A stretch of 64,000 nucleotides of DNA, taken from assembly GCA_963828555.1 (NCBI GenBank), contig CAWHEL010000005.1, forward strand, positions 930,001 through 994,000, read 5' to 3'. The notes under the pieces are model-generated. The model did no database searches, was not told the origin of the DNA, and saw nothing but the letters and a program-made list of their open reading frames with translations. The position numbers were made by a program, and so were the translations under genes. Positions 26,440 through 35,227 of the stretch are shown one piece after another; position 1 is the stretch's first letter, and the number at the start of each line of letters is the position of its first letter. This DNA is from JADJPO01 sp963828555. GTDB lineage: Bacteria; Actinomycetota; Actinomycetes; Actinomycetales; Kineosporiaceae.

Positions 26440-27162
26440 TCAGGCGTCGCTGTCGTCGTCCTCGGAGGTGATGTTGCGGGTCTTGTTCACGTCTACCGGG
26501 ATGCCGGGGCCCACCGTGGTGGCGATGGTGCCCTTCTGCAGGTAGCGGCCCTTGGCGGTCGACGGCTTGAGCCGCAGCACCTCGTCGAGCGCCGCGGCGT
26601 AGTTCTCGGCCAGCGCGGTCTCGGTGAAGGACACCTTGCCGATGATGAAGTGCAGGTTGGCGTGCTTGTCGACCCGGAACTCGATCTTGCCGCCCTTGAT
26701 CTCCTCGACGGCCTTGGCGACGTCCATGGTGACCGTGCCGGTCTTCGGGTTGGGCATCAGACCGCGTGGGCCGAGCACCTTGCCCAGCCGGCCGACCTTG
26801 CCCATCAGATCGGGCGTGGCGACGACGGCGTCGAAGTCGAGCCAGCCGCCCTGGATCTTCTCCAGCAGGTCGTCGGAACCGACGTAGTCGGCGCCGGCCG
26901 CCTCGGCCTGCGCTGCACGCTCGCCGGTGGCGAAGACCAGGACCCGGGCGGTCTTGCCGGTGCCGTGCGGCAGGTTGACGGTGCCGCGCACCATCTGGTC
27001 GGCCTTGCGGGGGTCGACCCCGAGGCGGAAGGCGACCTCGACGGTCGCGTCGTACTTGGTGGTCGACGTCGCCTTGGCCAGCTTGATGGCCTCCAGCGGG
27101 GCGTACATCCGGTCGCGGTCGACCTTCTCGGCCGCCGCCCGGTAGGACTTGCTGCGCTTCAT
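26440..27162 (-). CDS. rplA: 50S ribosomal protein L1
   Basis: L1 stalk protein that releases E-site tRNA; in E. coli it also represses rplKA. 240 residues with the conserved GDANMPxVG-like region here as VATPDLMGKVGRLGKVLGPRG. ATG start at 27162. An acidic tail ends the protein. Confidence 0.97.
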   Translation of the reverse strand: MKRSKSYRAAAEKVDRDRMYAPLEAIKLAKATSTTKYDATVEVAFRLGVDPRKADQMVRGTVNLPHGTGKTARVLVFATGERAAQAEAAGADYVGSDDLLEKIQGGWLDFDAVVATPDLMGKVGRLGKVLGPRGLMPNPKTGTVTMDVAKAVEEIKGGKIEFRVDKHANLHFIIGKVSFTETALAENYAAALDEVLRLKPSTAKGRYLQKGTIATTVGPGIPVDVNKTRNITSEDDDSDA

Positions 27163-27233
27163 GGTGCTGCTCCCTTGTCGGAGTCGTGGTCAGCGGGCCG
27201 CGCTCGGCCCTGCCACAGGTGGGTGGGTGGAAC

Positions 27234-27665
27234 TCAGCCTTCGACCGTGATGCCCATCGACCGGGCGGTGCCGGCGATGATCTTGGCGGCCTGGTCGACG
27301 TCGTTGGCGTTGAGGTCCTCGAGCTTGGTCTGCGCGATCTCCCGGACCTGGGCCTGGGTGAGCTTGCCGACCTTCTTGGTGTGCGGCTCGCCGGAGCCCT
27401 TGGGCACGCCGGCGGCCTTCTTGATCAGTTCAGAGGCCGGTGGGGTCTTGGTGATGAAGGTGAAGGAACGGTCCTCGTAGACCGTGATCTCCACCGGGAC
27501 CACCGAGCCGCGCTGGGCCTCGGTCTGGGCGTTGTAGGCCTTGCAGAACTCCATGATGTTCACGCCGTGCTGACCCAGTGCAGGTCCGATCGGCGGCGCC
27601 GGCGTCGCTGCACCGGCATTGATCTGCAGCTTGATGAGGCCTGCGACCTTCTTCTTGGGGGGCAT
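27234..27665 (-). CDS. rplK: 50S ribosomal protein L11
   Basis: GTPase-centre protein that binds 23S rRNA around helices 43-44 and is needed for stringent-factor response. 143 residues; the Pro-rich [19 protein letters not shown], site of thiopeptide contact, is intact. ATG at 27665, 43 bases after nusG. Confidence 0.98.
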
Positions 27666-27708
27666 TCTCCGGGTCCTTACGTTGATCGGCCGATCGGAGC
27701 GGGCTCGC

Positions 27709-28584
27709 TCAGATCTTGGCCACCTGGTGGAACGACAGCTCGACCGGGGTCTCCCGGCCGAAGATGGAGACCAGAACCTTGAGCTTCTGGGCGTCCGGGT
27801 TGATCTCCGAGATCGTGGCCGGGAGGGTCTCGAACGGGCCCTCCATCACGGTGACGGACTCGCCGACCTCGAAGTCGACGACCTTGACCTCGGCCTTGGC
27901 CGGCTTGGTGCCGTCCATCTTCTGCAGCGTCGGGGCGAGCATGGAGAACACCTCGTCCAGGCTCAGCGGCACCGGCTGATGGGTGTGCCCGACGAAACCG
28001 GTGACACCCGGGGTGTGCCGGACGGCGCCCCAGGACTCGTCGGTCAGATCGATCCGGACCAGCACGTACCCGGGGATGCGCACGCGGCGGACCAGCTTGC
28101 GCTGGCCGTTCTTGATCTCGGTGACCTCTTCCATGGGCACCTCGACCTGGAAGATGTAGTCCTCCATGTTGAGGCTGGTGATCCGGTTCTCCAGGTTCGC
28201 CTTGACCCGGTTCTCGTACCCGGCGTAGGAGTGGATCACGTACCAGTCGCCGGGGGCGCGTCGCAGCTCGGCCTTGAACGCGACGACAGGGTCGACGACG
28301 TCTCCGTCCTCGTCCTCGGTGGCACCGGGCCCGGCGGCCGGCTCATCAACGACCACGATGTCGGCGTCAGCGGCCTGCTCCTCGGCGGCCGGCTCGCCCT
28401 CGCCGTCCGATTCGCCCTCGCCCTCCGATTCGCCCTCGGCGGCTGCGACCTCGGCGGCTGCTTCGACCTCGTCGACCTCGTCGACCTCGTCGGTCAGCTC
28501 GGTCTCGGGAGCCTCGACGGACTGCTCGGCGAGCTCCTCGTCATGCGCGGACTCGACCTCGAGGTGCGACATCTGTTCGGACAC
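27709..28584 (-). CDS. nusG: Transcription termination/antitermination factor NusG with acidic extension
   Basis: Binds RNA polymerase and modulates pausing and Rho termination. 291 residues from the GTG at 28584, with AAGGA five bases upstream. The NGN domain begins near residue 110 (DWYVIHSYAGYENRVKANLE) and a KOW domain ends the protein. The first 100 residues are a highly acidic Glu/Asp/Ala extension, an actinobacterial feature not found in E. coli NusG. Confidence 0.96.
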   Translation of the reverse strand: MSEQMSHLEVESAHDEELAEQSVEAPETELTDEVDEVDEVEAAAEVAAAEGESEGEGESDGEGEPAAEEQAADADIVVVDEPAAGPGATEDEDGDVVDPVVAFKAELRRAPGDWYVIHSYAGYENRVKANLENRITSLNMEDYIFQVEVPMEEVTEIKNGQRKLVRRVRIPGYVLVRIDLTDESWGAVRHTPGVTGFVGHTHQPVPLSLDEVFSMLAPTLQKMDGTKPAKAEVKVVDFEVGESVTVMEGPFETLPATISEINPDAQKLKVLVSIFGRETPVELSFHQVAKI

Positions 28585-28655
28585 GCTGTTCCTTACTCCT
28601 TGACGGTGTACAACCGGGCTCGGGCGGCGGCCGGCGCGAGCCGGCCGTGCGGCGC

Positions 28656-28892
28656 TCAGTTGCTGAAGCCCCACAGGACGAGCTTGCCGAAGCCGTAGTC
28701 CAGCACGGAGACGAACGCCATCACCGCGAGGACGAAGACAAAGACGACCCAGGTGTAGGTCAGCAACTCGGTGCGGGTCGGGCGGACCACCTTCTTCAGC
28801 TCGGCGACGACCTGGCGCAGGAACAGCCGCAGGCCGCCCCGGCGGCGCGGTTTGGGCTTCTGCTCCGCGCTGGCTCTGGTGCTGGTCGTCAC
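28656..28892 (-). CDS. secE: Preprotein translocase subunit SecE
   Basis: Clamps SecY. 78 residues with a basic N-terminus, the conserved LFLRQVVAELKKVVRPTRTEL and a single C-terminal membrane segment. The GTG at 28892 has GGTGA upstream; longer in-frame starts would overlap tRNA-Trp and are rejected. Upstream gene tRNA-Trp and downstream nusG give the classic actinobacterial order. Confidence 0.95.
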   Translation of the reverse strand: MTTSTRASAEQKPKPRRRGGLRLFLRQVVAELKKVVRPTRTELLTYTWVVFVFVLAVMAFVSVLDYGFGKLVLWGFSN

Positions 28893-28987
28893 GCTCTCAC
28901 CCGGTCTGGAGATGGTTACTGGTCTGGCACGGCTCGCCCGTACCGGACGACCTGCCCCTTCACGACGGACGCCGTGAAGGTGGATCG

Positions 28988-29060
28988 CAGGGCAGGAGGG
29001 ACTCGAACCCCCAACCGCCGGTTTTGGAGACCGGAGCGCTGCCAGTTGCGCCACTGCCCT
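28988..29060 (-). tRNA. tRNA-Trp (CCA)
   Basis: 73-base cloverleaf: acceptor arms AGGGCAG/CTGCCCT, anticodon loop with CCA, T arm GGGTTCGAGTCCC, discriminator G. It precedes secE and is probably the first element of the secE-nusG transcript. The 160 bases to its right before the next gene show no feature I can support. Confidence 0.97.
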
Positions 29061-29221
29061 GTGAGGTCACCTGCGCCACGTCAGCCTGCCCACCGGGCAG
29101 GGCTGAGTATGGCGGTTAGCAACCACCGCCAGGAGTGTACGCGCGCTGCGGGGGCAAGGTCGAACCAGAACCGCCGCACCCCCGGCGGCGGAGGGCGGTG
29201 CCCGGCTGTCAGGATGCCGCG

Positions 29222-29698
29222 ATGAGGTACGCGATCCTTCCGGACGGCGTCCGTGTGGCGCGCCCCCGGGACTACGACTCGATCACAGCGGTGGTGGACG
29301 CGTGGTGGGGCCGGCCGATGCTCGACCTCCTGCCCCGGCTGTTCCTGGACCACTTCCACACCAGCAGCCTGGCTGCCGACGTCGACGCGGGCGCCGTAGA
29401 GGCCGGCCTTCGGGGTTTCCTGATCGGCTTCGCCTCGCCGTCCCTTCCCGGTGAGGCCTACATCCACTTCGTCGGGATCGCGCCGTCCGAGCGGGGCTGC
29501 GGGCTGGGCCGACTGCTCTACGAGACCTTCTTCGACGCCGCCCGGACGGCGGGGTGCCACACCGTCTCGGCGGTCACCTCGCCGGTGAACACACCTTCGA
29601 TCGCCTTCCACCGGGCGATGGGCTTCTCGGCCAAGGGCCCGGTGACCGGCTACGACGGGCCAGGTCACGACCTGGTGAGCTTCCGCCGTCCGCTGTAG
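29222..29698 (+). CDS. GNAT family N-acetyltransferase
   Basis: 158 residues. The acetyl-CoA binding motif is visible as GIAPSERGCGLGRLLYETFF followed by VTSPVNTPSIAFHRAMGF, the usual C-terminal GNAT strand-helix. Substrate unknown. The ATG at 29222 was chosen over a longer GTG form because conserved sequence begins there; a possible -10 (CAGGAT) sits six bases before it, suggesting leaderless mRNA. Its 3' end overlaps the convergent gene by 34 bases. Confidence 0.8.
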   Translation: MRYAILPDGVRVARPRDYDSITAVVDAWWGRPMLDLLPRLFLDHFHTSSLAADVDAGAVEAGLRGFLIGFASPSLPGEAYIHFVGIAPSERGCGLGRLLYETFFDAARTAGCHTVSAVTSPVNTPSIAFHRAMGFSAKGPVTGYDGPGHDLVSFRRPL

Positions 29699-30939
29699 AC
29701 GGTGGCCCTTGCCCGGGGCAGGAATAGCGACGCGCCGAAGCGCTGCGGACCGGCCGAGACGCGGGACAGGTCCAGCCGCCGCAGCGCGTCGTCCGCGTCG
29801 CTCGCCAGTCCTGTGGTGCGGGTGATCGTGCGCCGCCAGGCCGCGGCGTCCTCGCGCCAGGCGGCGACGTAGGCGGGCAGGTCGAGCTGCCACTGGCGCC
29901 GATGGGCCTCCAGAGTGTCCAGCGCCACCGATACGCACAGCTGCGCGGCATCACGGTCAGGCGTGTCGCGCAACACGGCCAGGGGGGCCGACGGCACACC
30001 CATCCTGGACAGTCGGGCGTCGATGTCGAGAAGGAACCGACGACGCACGTTGAGGTAGTCCGCCCAATAGCCCGAGCTCGTAGCGGCACTGATCGGCTTA
30101 CGGGTGTGCAGCAGGGCGAACAGGCCCTCGCCGAGAACGTCCCCGAACTCCTGCCGCCGGGCGTGGTCAACCTCGCGGAAGGGGTTGAACGGCTTCTGCC
30201 GCAGTGCGCCGCCGAACCCGAGACCGCGCTCGCGGCGCTGCATGAGCTCGGCGAAGAAGAGCCAGTCCTCGTTGTAGACGCCTGGAAAGTGCGGCAGCCG
30301 CTCGTCCACGCGGACGAGCAGACCGCCGGCACCGACGAAGGTGCCCTGGGCCCCCCCGGCCAGCCGGTGCGCGTGGCAGACCACCGAGTTGTCCGGGAAG
30401 TCCTCGAAGGCCCAGCCGACGGCTCCCGGCCCGCCGCGAACGGTGAGGGCGCGCTGCGCCGCGGCGAGGCTCGCCACCGTGGGGCCGGCGACGTCGTCGT
30501 CGAGGAACAGCACGTGCCGCCAGCCGAGCAACAGGGCCAGACGCATGCCGAGGTTGCGCTTGAGCCCGGTGTCGCGCTCCCGGGTCAGCCCGGTGTCGAT
30601 CCGGTCGGCGCTGAGGTTCGGGACGGCGTCCGGGTGTTCGGCCGGCAGGTCGACGGCGACGATCCGGTCATCAGGAAGTCGCCGCGAACGCGCCACCGCG
30701 AACGCCTCGGCCGCCGAACTCTCGTGGCTGCACAGCACGACCAGGCCGGATCCGATGGTGCGGGCCAGGTCTGCGGCGACGGCCAGTCCGCCGGCCGGCC
30801 GGGCCGCGGGCACGATCACCGCGTCCAGGCGCGGGACAGCGCTCGTGTCGGTGGTGTCGGTGGGGCCGGTGGTGTCGGTTGGGTCGATCCGGCGGATCAG
30901 CGTGAGATGGCTGTCGCGGTGGATCGCTGGTCTGGCCAC
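29665..30939 (-). CDS. Glycosyltransferase-like protein (family 2/A fold, DDD motif)
   Basis: 424 residues, cytoplasmic. After a low-complexity Asp/Thr/Pro stretch (20-33) a nucleotide-sugar-transferase-like fold is suggested by DAVIVPAARP, KRNLGMRLALLLGW and the acidic triad FLDDD at 147-149, typical of GT-A enzymes; VYNEDWLFFAELM resembles the acceptor-side ED motif. Substrate not predictable. It follows the XRE regulator gene by 54 bases and is probably co-transcribed. Function as a true transferase is an inference. Confidence 0.6.
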   Translation of the reverse strand: MARPAIHRDSHLTLIRRIDPTDTTGPTDTTDTSAVPRLDAVIVPAARPAGGLAVAADLARTIGSGLVVLCSHESSAAEAFAVARSRRLPDDRIVAVDLPAEHPDAVPNLSADRIDTGLTRERDTGLKRNLGMRLALLLGWRHVLFLDDDVAGPTVASLAAAQRALTVRGGPGAVGWAFEDFPDNSVVCHAHRLAGGAQGTFVGAGGLLVRVDERLPHFPGVYNEDWLFFAELMQRRERGLGFGGALRQKPFNPFREVDHARRQEFGDVLGEGLFALLHTRKPISAATSSGYWADYLNVRRRFLLDIDARLSRMGVPSAPLAVLRDTPDRDAAQLCVSVALDTLEAHRRQWQLDLPAYVAAWREDAAAWRRTITRTTGLASDADDALRRLDLSRVSAGPQRFGASLFLPRARATVYSGRRKLTRS

Positions 30940-30993
30940 GGACGCTCCTCGGCGGAACAGGGCTTCGTCGGCAACCCCCCGGCGCCGGTGCCG

Positions 30994-32193
30994 TCAGATG
31001 GATGGAGTGGGGCTGTGACGCAGGATGTGCATGCGGCGGGTCAGGTCGGGCGTGAGGGTCTCCAGCCCGTCGCGGCCCTGGAACACGGGGACATAGGTGA
31101 GCAGCCAGAACCGGTCGGGGTCGACCAGCGTGGCGAGCAGTTCTTCGTTCTGCACCCGCAACTGCGGGTCGGTGAAGGCGCGGACGGCGCCATAGGTGCC
31201 TCGACTGAAGATGCCGGAGCAGATGGTGACTGTGGTGGTCAGGTTCATCTCGTTGGGCTGACGCGCGATCAGCGCCACGTCGTACTCGAGCACGGGGTGG
31301 CCGTCGCCGCTGAGCCGCGGTGCGCCGGTGAGGCTGTCGACCAGGAAGCGGGGAGGGAACTCCTCGCGACGGCTGCCGTAGTAGTCCGGCTCGCCGGCGT
31401 CGTTGAAGGTGACCACGTACTCCCGGTCGTACTCCGGGTCGCCGCTCTCCCGGGAGTGGGCGAACACGGGCAGGTCGAGCCGGCGCCGGTAGTAGGCCAG
31501 CGCCTCCGAGCGCGGGCGGGCGCCGCGCGGGTCGTCGACCCACACGGTGTCTCCCCCACCGAGGATCACCACGTGCGAGGCGAGGGTCTCGGCCGTGACG
31601 TCGTCACCGCGCAGGAAAGCGACGTCGCTGTCCGGGTTCTCGGCCCGGATCTGGCCGTAGGCCTCGACCAGGGCATCCATGTCGGCATGGCGCAGCGAGG
31701 CGATGTGGTTGGGGTGCCAGGGGCTCGTGTACTGCGAGTTGATCTCATGCAGGGGCAGGATCGAGCTGATGATCCGGATTGGCTGGCCGTCGGGGAAGTG
31801 CCAGAACGAGCGGGCCCGGTCGGACAGGCGCTGAGCAGCGAAGGTCTCATTGCGCAGCGCGGTCAACTCCTCGAGCAACTCCTTACGCCGGCGCTCCTCC
31901 GCTGCAGTGAGATCGTTCAGGTCGAGCAGGGCGGCAGGCTCGCCGTCGAGGGAGCGCTCGGTGGCGAAGAAGAGGGCGTAGGCGTGAAGCCGCTCCTCCG
32001 GCGGAACAGCGTCACTGTTGGGGTTCTCCCAGGAGGAGACCAGGGGTGCACTGGCCTGGAGCGCCTGAGCGATCTGCCGCTGGGTCACCGGGCGGCCGGG
32101 CCAGGCCTGAGCGCGCAACGACCTCAGCCGTTCAGCAAGCCGGCCTCGCGCCGTTGCTGCCAGCCTGGTTCGCGCCGTCATCGACTCGGCCAT
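30994..32193 (-). CDS. XRE-type regulator with large C-terminal sensor-like domain
   Basis: 399 residues. A helix-turn-helix at about 36-70 (VTQRQIAQALQASAPLVSSWEN) is followed by a linker helix and a 280-residue domain containing GQPIRIISSILPL, RGDDVTAETLASHVVILGGGD and FSRGTYGAVRAF. The long domain is recognisable from many actinobacterial regulators but its function is unknown to me; the Gly-rich ILGGGD and the Asp-rich parts could bind a nucleotide or metabolite. Paired with the glycosyltransferase-like gene. Confidence 0.7.
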   Translation of the reverse strand: MAESMTARTRLAATARGRLAERLRSLRAQAWPGRPVTQRQIAQALQASAPLVSSWENPNSDAVPPEERLHAYALFFATERSLDGEPAALLDLNDLTAAEERRRKELLEELTALRNETFAAQRLSDRARSFWHFPDGQPIRIISSILPLHEINSQYTSPWHPNHIASLRHADMDALVEAYGQIRAENPDSDVAFLRGDDVTAETLASHVVILGGGDTVWVDDPRGARPRSEALAYYRRRLDLPVFAHSRESGDPEYDREYVVTFNDAGEPDYYGSRREEFPPRFLVDSLTGAPRLSGDGHPVLEYDVALIARQPNEMNLTTTVTICSGIFSRGTYGAVRAFTDPQLRVQNEELLATLVDPDRFWLLTYVPVFQGRDGLETLTPDLTRRMHILRHSPTPSI

Positions 32194-32614
32194 GCGGATC
32201 TAGGCTTTCCCTGCGAAGGTTCACGGACTTCGGCTGATGGAGGCTGAACTTCCTGATCTGGGAACCATACTCCCCTCGCCTCCTGATCTGCACCGCTTGC
32301 GCACGGAGGGCGTGGCGCCCAGGTGGGCCGGCAGGCCCGAAACCCGTTCTGACCTGCGCAGTTCCCTCTGAGAGCGACTGGGGTCTTGCGTTGCCCGAGA
32401 TGGCCCTGTTTACTGAGATTCAGACAAACCAACTGACATAACCTGAAGTTCAGTTCAAGTGTTCCTGGGCTCATCCAGGACAGCCGCCCCAGCGGTATCG
32501 ACGGCGTGACGATCGAGAGCAGGCAGGTCTATTGCCGGCCCTCGTGTCCGACCTCCGTCCGTGCTCGGACAGGCGCCTCGCCCGATGCGAGGGGCCCGTG
32601 CAGGGGAGGAAACG
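32194..32614. promoter_or_regulatory. 421-base divergent spacer with direct repeats
   Basis: Separates the XRE regulator from a small membrane protein gene. The 10-mer TCCTGATCTG occurs at 32251-32260 and 32281-32290, exactly 30 bases apart (about three helical turns), a spacing suited to a regulator bound on one DNA face. The right half (32390-32450) is AT-richer than the surroundings. No gene seen. Confidence 0.4.
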
Positions 32615-32893
32615 ATGACGCAGTTCCTGGTCAGAACGACTGGCCTTCTGTTTCGTGGCAATGCGTTGGCGGACGCCGTACCGCAGGTGGTCGGCTCGAT
32701 CCTGCTGGTGTTCCTCACTTTGGCCGTCGGTCTGGTGATCGCGGCCTACGCGGACGCCGCCGCGCGGCGGGTACGCCCACGGATCGTCCTGACGCAGGAT
32801 CGGCGGGGCAACGACCTGCACCACGCGGTCATCCCGTTCTTCCTGCTGGCCCTCTTGGTAGGTATCTCGATGCTCATGGGCGTGAAGTTCTGA
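32615..32893 (+). CDS. Small two-pass membrane protein, function unknown
   Basis: 92 residues; membrane segments at about 22-44 (VVGSILLVFLTLAVGLVIAA) and 71-88 (IPFFLLALLVGISMLMG), joined by a basic cytoplasmic loop RRVRPRIVLTQDRRGND. The ATG at 32615 has GGGGAGGA upstream. No family recognised. Followed by a terminator hairpin, so it is a single-gene unit divergent from the XRE regulator. Confidence 0.65.
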   Translation: MTQFLVRTTGLLFRGNALADAVPQVVGSILLVFLTLAVGLVIAAYADAAARRVRPRIVLTQDRRGNDLHHAVIPFFLLALLVGISMLMGVKF

Positions 32894-32909
32894 GCATCCC
32901 GTGATCGGG

Positions 32910-32948
32910 GCGCCGGGCAGTGCCGTCTGGGGAACGGCTGCCCGGCGC
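32910..32948 (+). terminator. Hairpin after the small membrane protein gene
   Basis: GCGCCGGGCA pairs with TGCCCGGCGC, with a two-base bulge and an inner GCCGT/ACGGC stem. It starts 16 bases after the stop codon at 32893. No long U-tract follows. Confidence 0.6.
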
Positions 32949-33040
32949 TCCTCGGCGTCTTCCGCGCTGCACCCCAACCTGGGCGCCGCGCTGCTGCCGG
33001 CGTGGGCGGCCCCGGGCTCGCGGGCTGGCAGACTCCTGTC

Positions 33041-34081
33041 ATGCAGGGGGACTTCACACCGCACCGCCCGATCACGGCCCTGCCCAAGGCCCATCTGCAT
33101 CTGCACTTCACCGGCAGCATGCGCCCGCAGACCCTGCGCGAACTGGCCGAGAAGCACCGCATGCGGCTCCCAGAATCGCTGCGCGAGCACCACCTGCTCC
33201 GACTCACCCCCGACGAGCGTGGGTGGTTCCGCTTCCAGCGCCTCTACGACGCCGCGCGCTCGTGCGTACGCGACGAGGAGGACATGCGCCGGATCGTCCT
33301 CGAGGCCGCCCAGGACGACGCTGCCGAGGGCTCGGGCTGGCTGGAGATGCAGGTCGACCCCACCTCCTACGCCCCGTTCGTCGGCGGGCTGACCCCGGCG
33401 CTGGAGATCGTGCTGGACGCCGCACGCGAAGCCAGCCGGACGACGTCCTGCCAGGTCGCGATCGTGGTCGCCGCCAGCCGGATCCGGCACCCGCTCGATG
33501 CCCGCACGCTGGCACGCCTGGCCGTCCGCTACGCCGGCGAAGGGCCCGGCGATGTGGTCGGTTTCGGGCTGAGCAACGACGAGCGCCGCGGTGAGACCAG
33601 CGACTTCGCCGCAGCCTTCCGGATCACCGCGCGGGCCGGGCTGGCCAGCCTGCCGCATAGTGGCGAGCTGCTCGGCCCCGACCATGTGCAGCGCACTCTC
33701 GAGGCGCTCTCCCCCACCCGGCTGGGTCACGGCGTCCGCTCGGTCGAGGACCCTGTGCTCCTGGACCGGCTGGTGCAGGACGGCGTCGCGCTGGAGGTGT
33801 GCCCGGCCAGCAACGTGGCCCTCGGCGTCTACCCGACCGACGATGACGTGCCGTTGCGAGGACTGATGGACGCCGGCGCGTGCATCGCCCTCGGCGCCGA
33901 CGACCCTCTGCTGTTCGGTCCGCGGCTGGCGGCGCAGTACACCTCGGCCCGGGAGGTGCACGGGTTCAGCGACGGCGAGTTGGCGCACCTGGCCCGCTCC
34001 TCGATCGAGGCCTCGCGGGCCCCGGCCGACGTGACCAAGCGCCTGCTCGCCGGCGTCGACGACTGGCTGTCGGCGACCTGA
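33041..34081 (+). CDS. Adenosine deaminase family protein
   Basis: 346 residues of the metal-dependent ADA/AMP deaminase TIM barrel. Metal ligands HLHLH at 18-22, a PHSGE motif (general base region) and ADDPLLFG near the C-terminus are present. The motif after the first ligands is FTGSM rather than the LDGS usual in true adenosine deaminases, so another N-heterocycle or nucleoside may be the substrate. The ATG at 33041 has CAGACT six bases upstream (leaderless); a GTG at 33002 is the alternative. The place opposite murB is conserved in actinobacteria. Confidence 0.8.
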   Translation: MQGDFTPHRPITALPKAHLHLHFTGSMRPQTLRELAEKHRMRLPESLREHHLLRLTPDERGWFRFQRLYDAARSCVRDEEDMRRIVLEAAQDDAAEGSGWLEMQVDPTSYAPFVGGLTPALEIVLDAAREASRTTSCQVAIVVAASRIRHPLDARTLARLAVRYAGEGPGDVVGFGLSNDERRGETSDFAAAFRITARAGLASLPHSGELLGPDHVQRTLEALSPTRLGHGVRSVEDPVLLDRLVQDGVALEVCPASNVALGVYPTDDDVPLRGLMDAGACIALGADDPLLFGPRLAAQYTSAREVHGFSDGELAHLARSSIEASRAPADVTKRLLAGVDDWLSAT

Positions 34082-34085
34082 CAAG

Positions 34086-34173
34086 ACCTGCTCATGCTCC
34101 GCCGGAGTACATAATCCTTGCGCCGCAAGTGTTTTCAGATGTACACCCGCGGAGCATGAGCAGGTTTGGGGGG
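34086..34173. repeat. Intergenic palindrome family A, copy 2 (between convergent genes)
   Basis: ACCTGCTCATGCTCCGC on the left faces GCGGAGCATGAGCAGGT on the right, with GTACAT/ATGTAC inside and a loop holding a second small stem (CTTGCG/CGCAAG). It fills the space between the adenosine-deaminase-family gene and murB and ends one base before the murB stop, so it is a likely bidirectional terminator. Confidence 0.75.
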
Positions 34174-34174
34174 A

Positions 34175-35218
34175 TTAGAGGTGGCAGTTGACGAGGACGG
34201 GTTCGGGGACGAGGTCGACGCCGAAGGCGGTGCGGACGCCGTCGCGCACGGTCCGGGCCAGGGTGATCAGGTCCGCGGTAGTCGCCGTGCCGCGGTTGGT
34301 CAGGGCAAGCGTGTGCTTGGTGGACAAGGACGCCGGCCCGGGCAGACCGAATCCCTTGCCGAACCCGGCGTGCTCGATCAACCAGGCGGCGCTGACCTTG
34401 GACCGTCCGCCATCGACCGGCCACCGGGGCGCGTCGGGGGGAAGCTGCCCGACGGCGTCCGGCTCGAGGATCGGGTTGGTGAAGAAGCTGCCGGAGCTCC
34501 AGGTGTCATGGTCGGCGCCGTCGAGCACCATGCCCTTGCCCCTGCGCAGCGCCAGCACCGCGGCCCGGACGTCGGCGAGGCCGGCCCGTTCGCCCACCTC
34601 GACCCCGAGAGAGCGCGCCAGCTCGGTGTAGCGCACCGGCGCGGACAGCTCTGACAGCGCCAGCTGGAACGTGACCTCGAGGACGACGAAGCGCGGCCCG
34701 CCGCGGTATCGCTCCTCCTTCAGCCGGGAGTGCCGGTAGGCGAAGTCGCAGTCGGCCGCCGCCAGGGTGCTCACCCGGCACTGCTGCCGGTCCCAGGTAC
34801 GCACCGAAGCGATGGTGTCCGCCACCTCCTGGCCATAGGCACCGACGTTCTGCACCGGTGTGGCGCCGGTCGAGCCCGGGATGCCCGACAACGCCTCGAT
34901 CCCCGACCATCCCCGCTCGACGGCTGTCGCGACCACCGCGTCCCACGGCTCGCCGGCGGCGACCCGCACCGTTGCACCCGAGCATGCGTCGCTGGTCTGG
35001 AGCTCGACCCCACGGGTCAGGATGTGCACGACCGCGCCCTCGACGTCGTCGTCCCCCACCAGGAGGTTCGAGCCGCCCCCGATCACGAGGACGTCCTGCC
35101 CGTCCACGTCCGCGGTGCTCACCGCGTCGATCACCGCGTCGGTGGACTCCGCCGTCACGTACCGATCAGCTCGCCCACCCACGTGAAAAGTGGTCAGATC
35201 AGCCAGGCGAACGGTCAT
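34175..35218 (-). CDS. murB: UDP-N-acetylenolpyruvoylglucosamine reductase
   Basis: FAD enzyme that makes UDP-N-acetylmuramate for peptidoglycan. 347 residues; FAD-binding GGGSN at 47-51, the RYRGG region and SSGSFF with the catalytic Ser are present. The ATG at 35218 is preceded by TAGGTT six bases away; the TAG is also the MFS stop codon. murB may thus have its own leaderless promoter as well as read-through from upstream. Confidence 0.96.
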   Translation of the reverse strand: MTVRLADLTTFHVGGRADRYVTAESTDAVIDAVSTADVDGQDVLVIGGGSNLLVGDDDVEGAVVHILTRGVELQTSDACSGATVRVAAGEPWDAVVATAVERGWSGIEALSGIPGSTGATPVQNVGAYGQEVADTIASVRTWDRQQCRVSTLAAADCDFAYRHSRLKEERYRGGPRFVVLEVTFQLALSELSAPVRYTELARSLGVEVGERAGLADVRAAVLALRRGKGMVLDGADHDTWSSGSFFTNPILEPDAVGQLPPDAPRWPVDGGRSKVSAAWLIEHAGFGKGFGLPGPASLSTKHTLALTNRGTATTADLITLARTVRDGVRTAFGVDLVPEPVLVNCHL

Positions 35219-35227
35219 CAACCCAAC

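Noticed and set aside
28893..29054. N-terminally extended SecE frame up to 29054
   Set aside because: It runs through tRNA-Trp; the GTG at 28892 gives a normal-length SecE.
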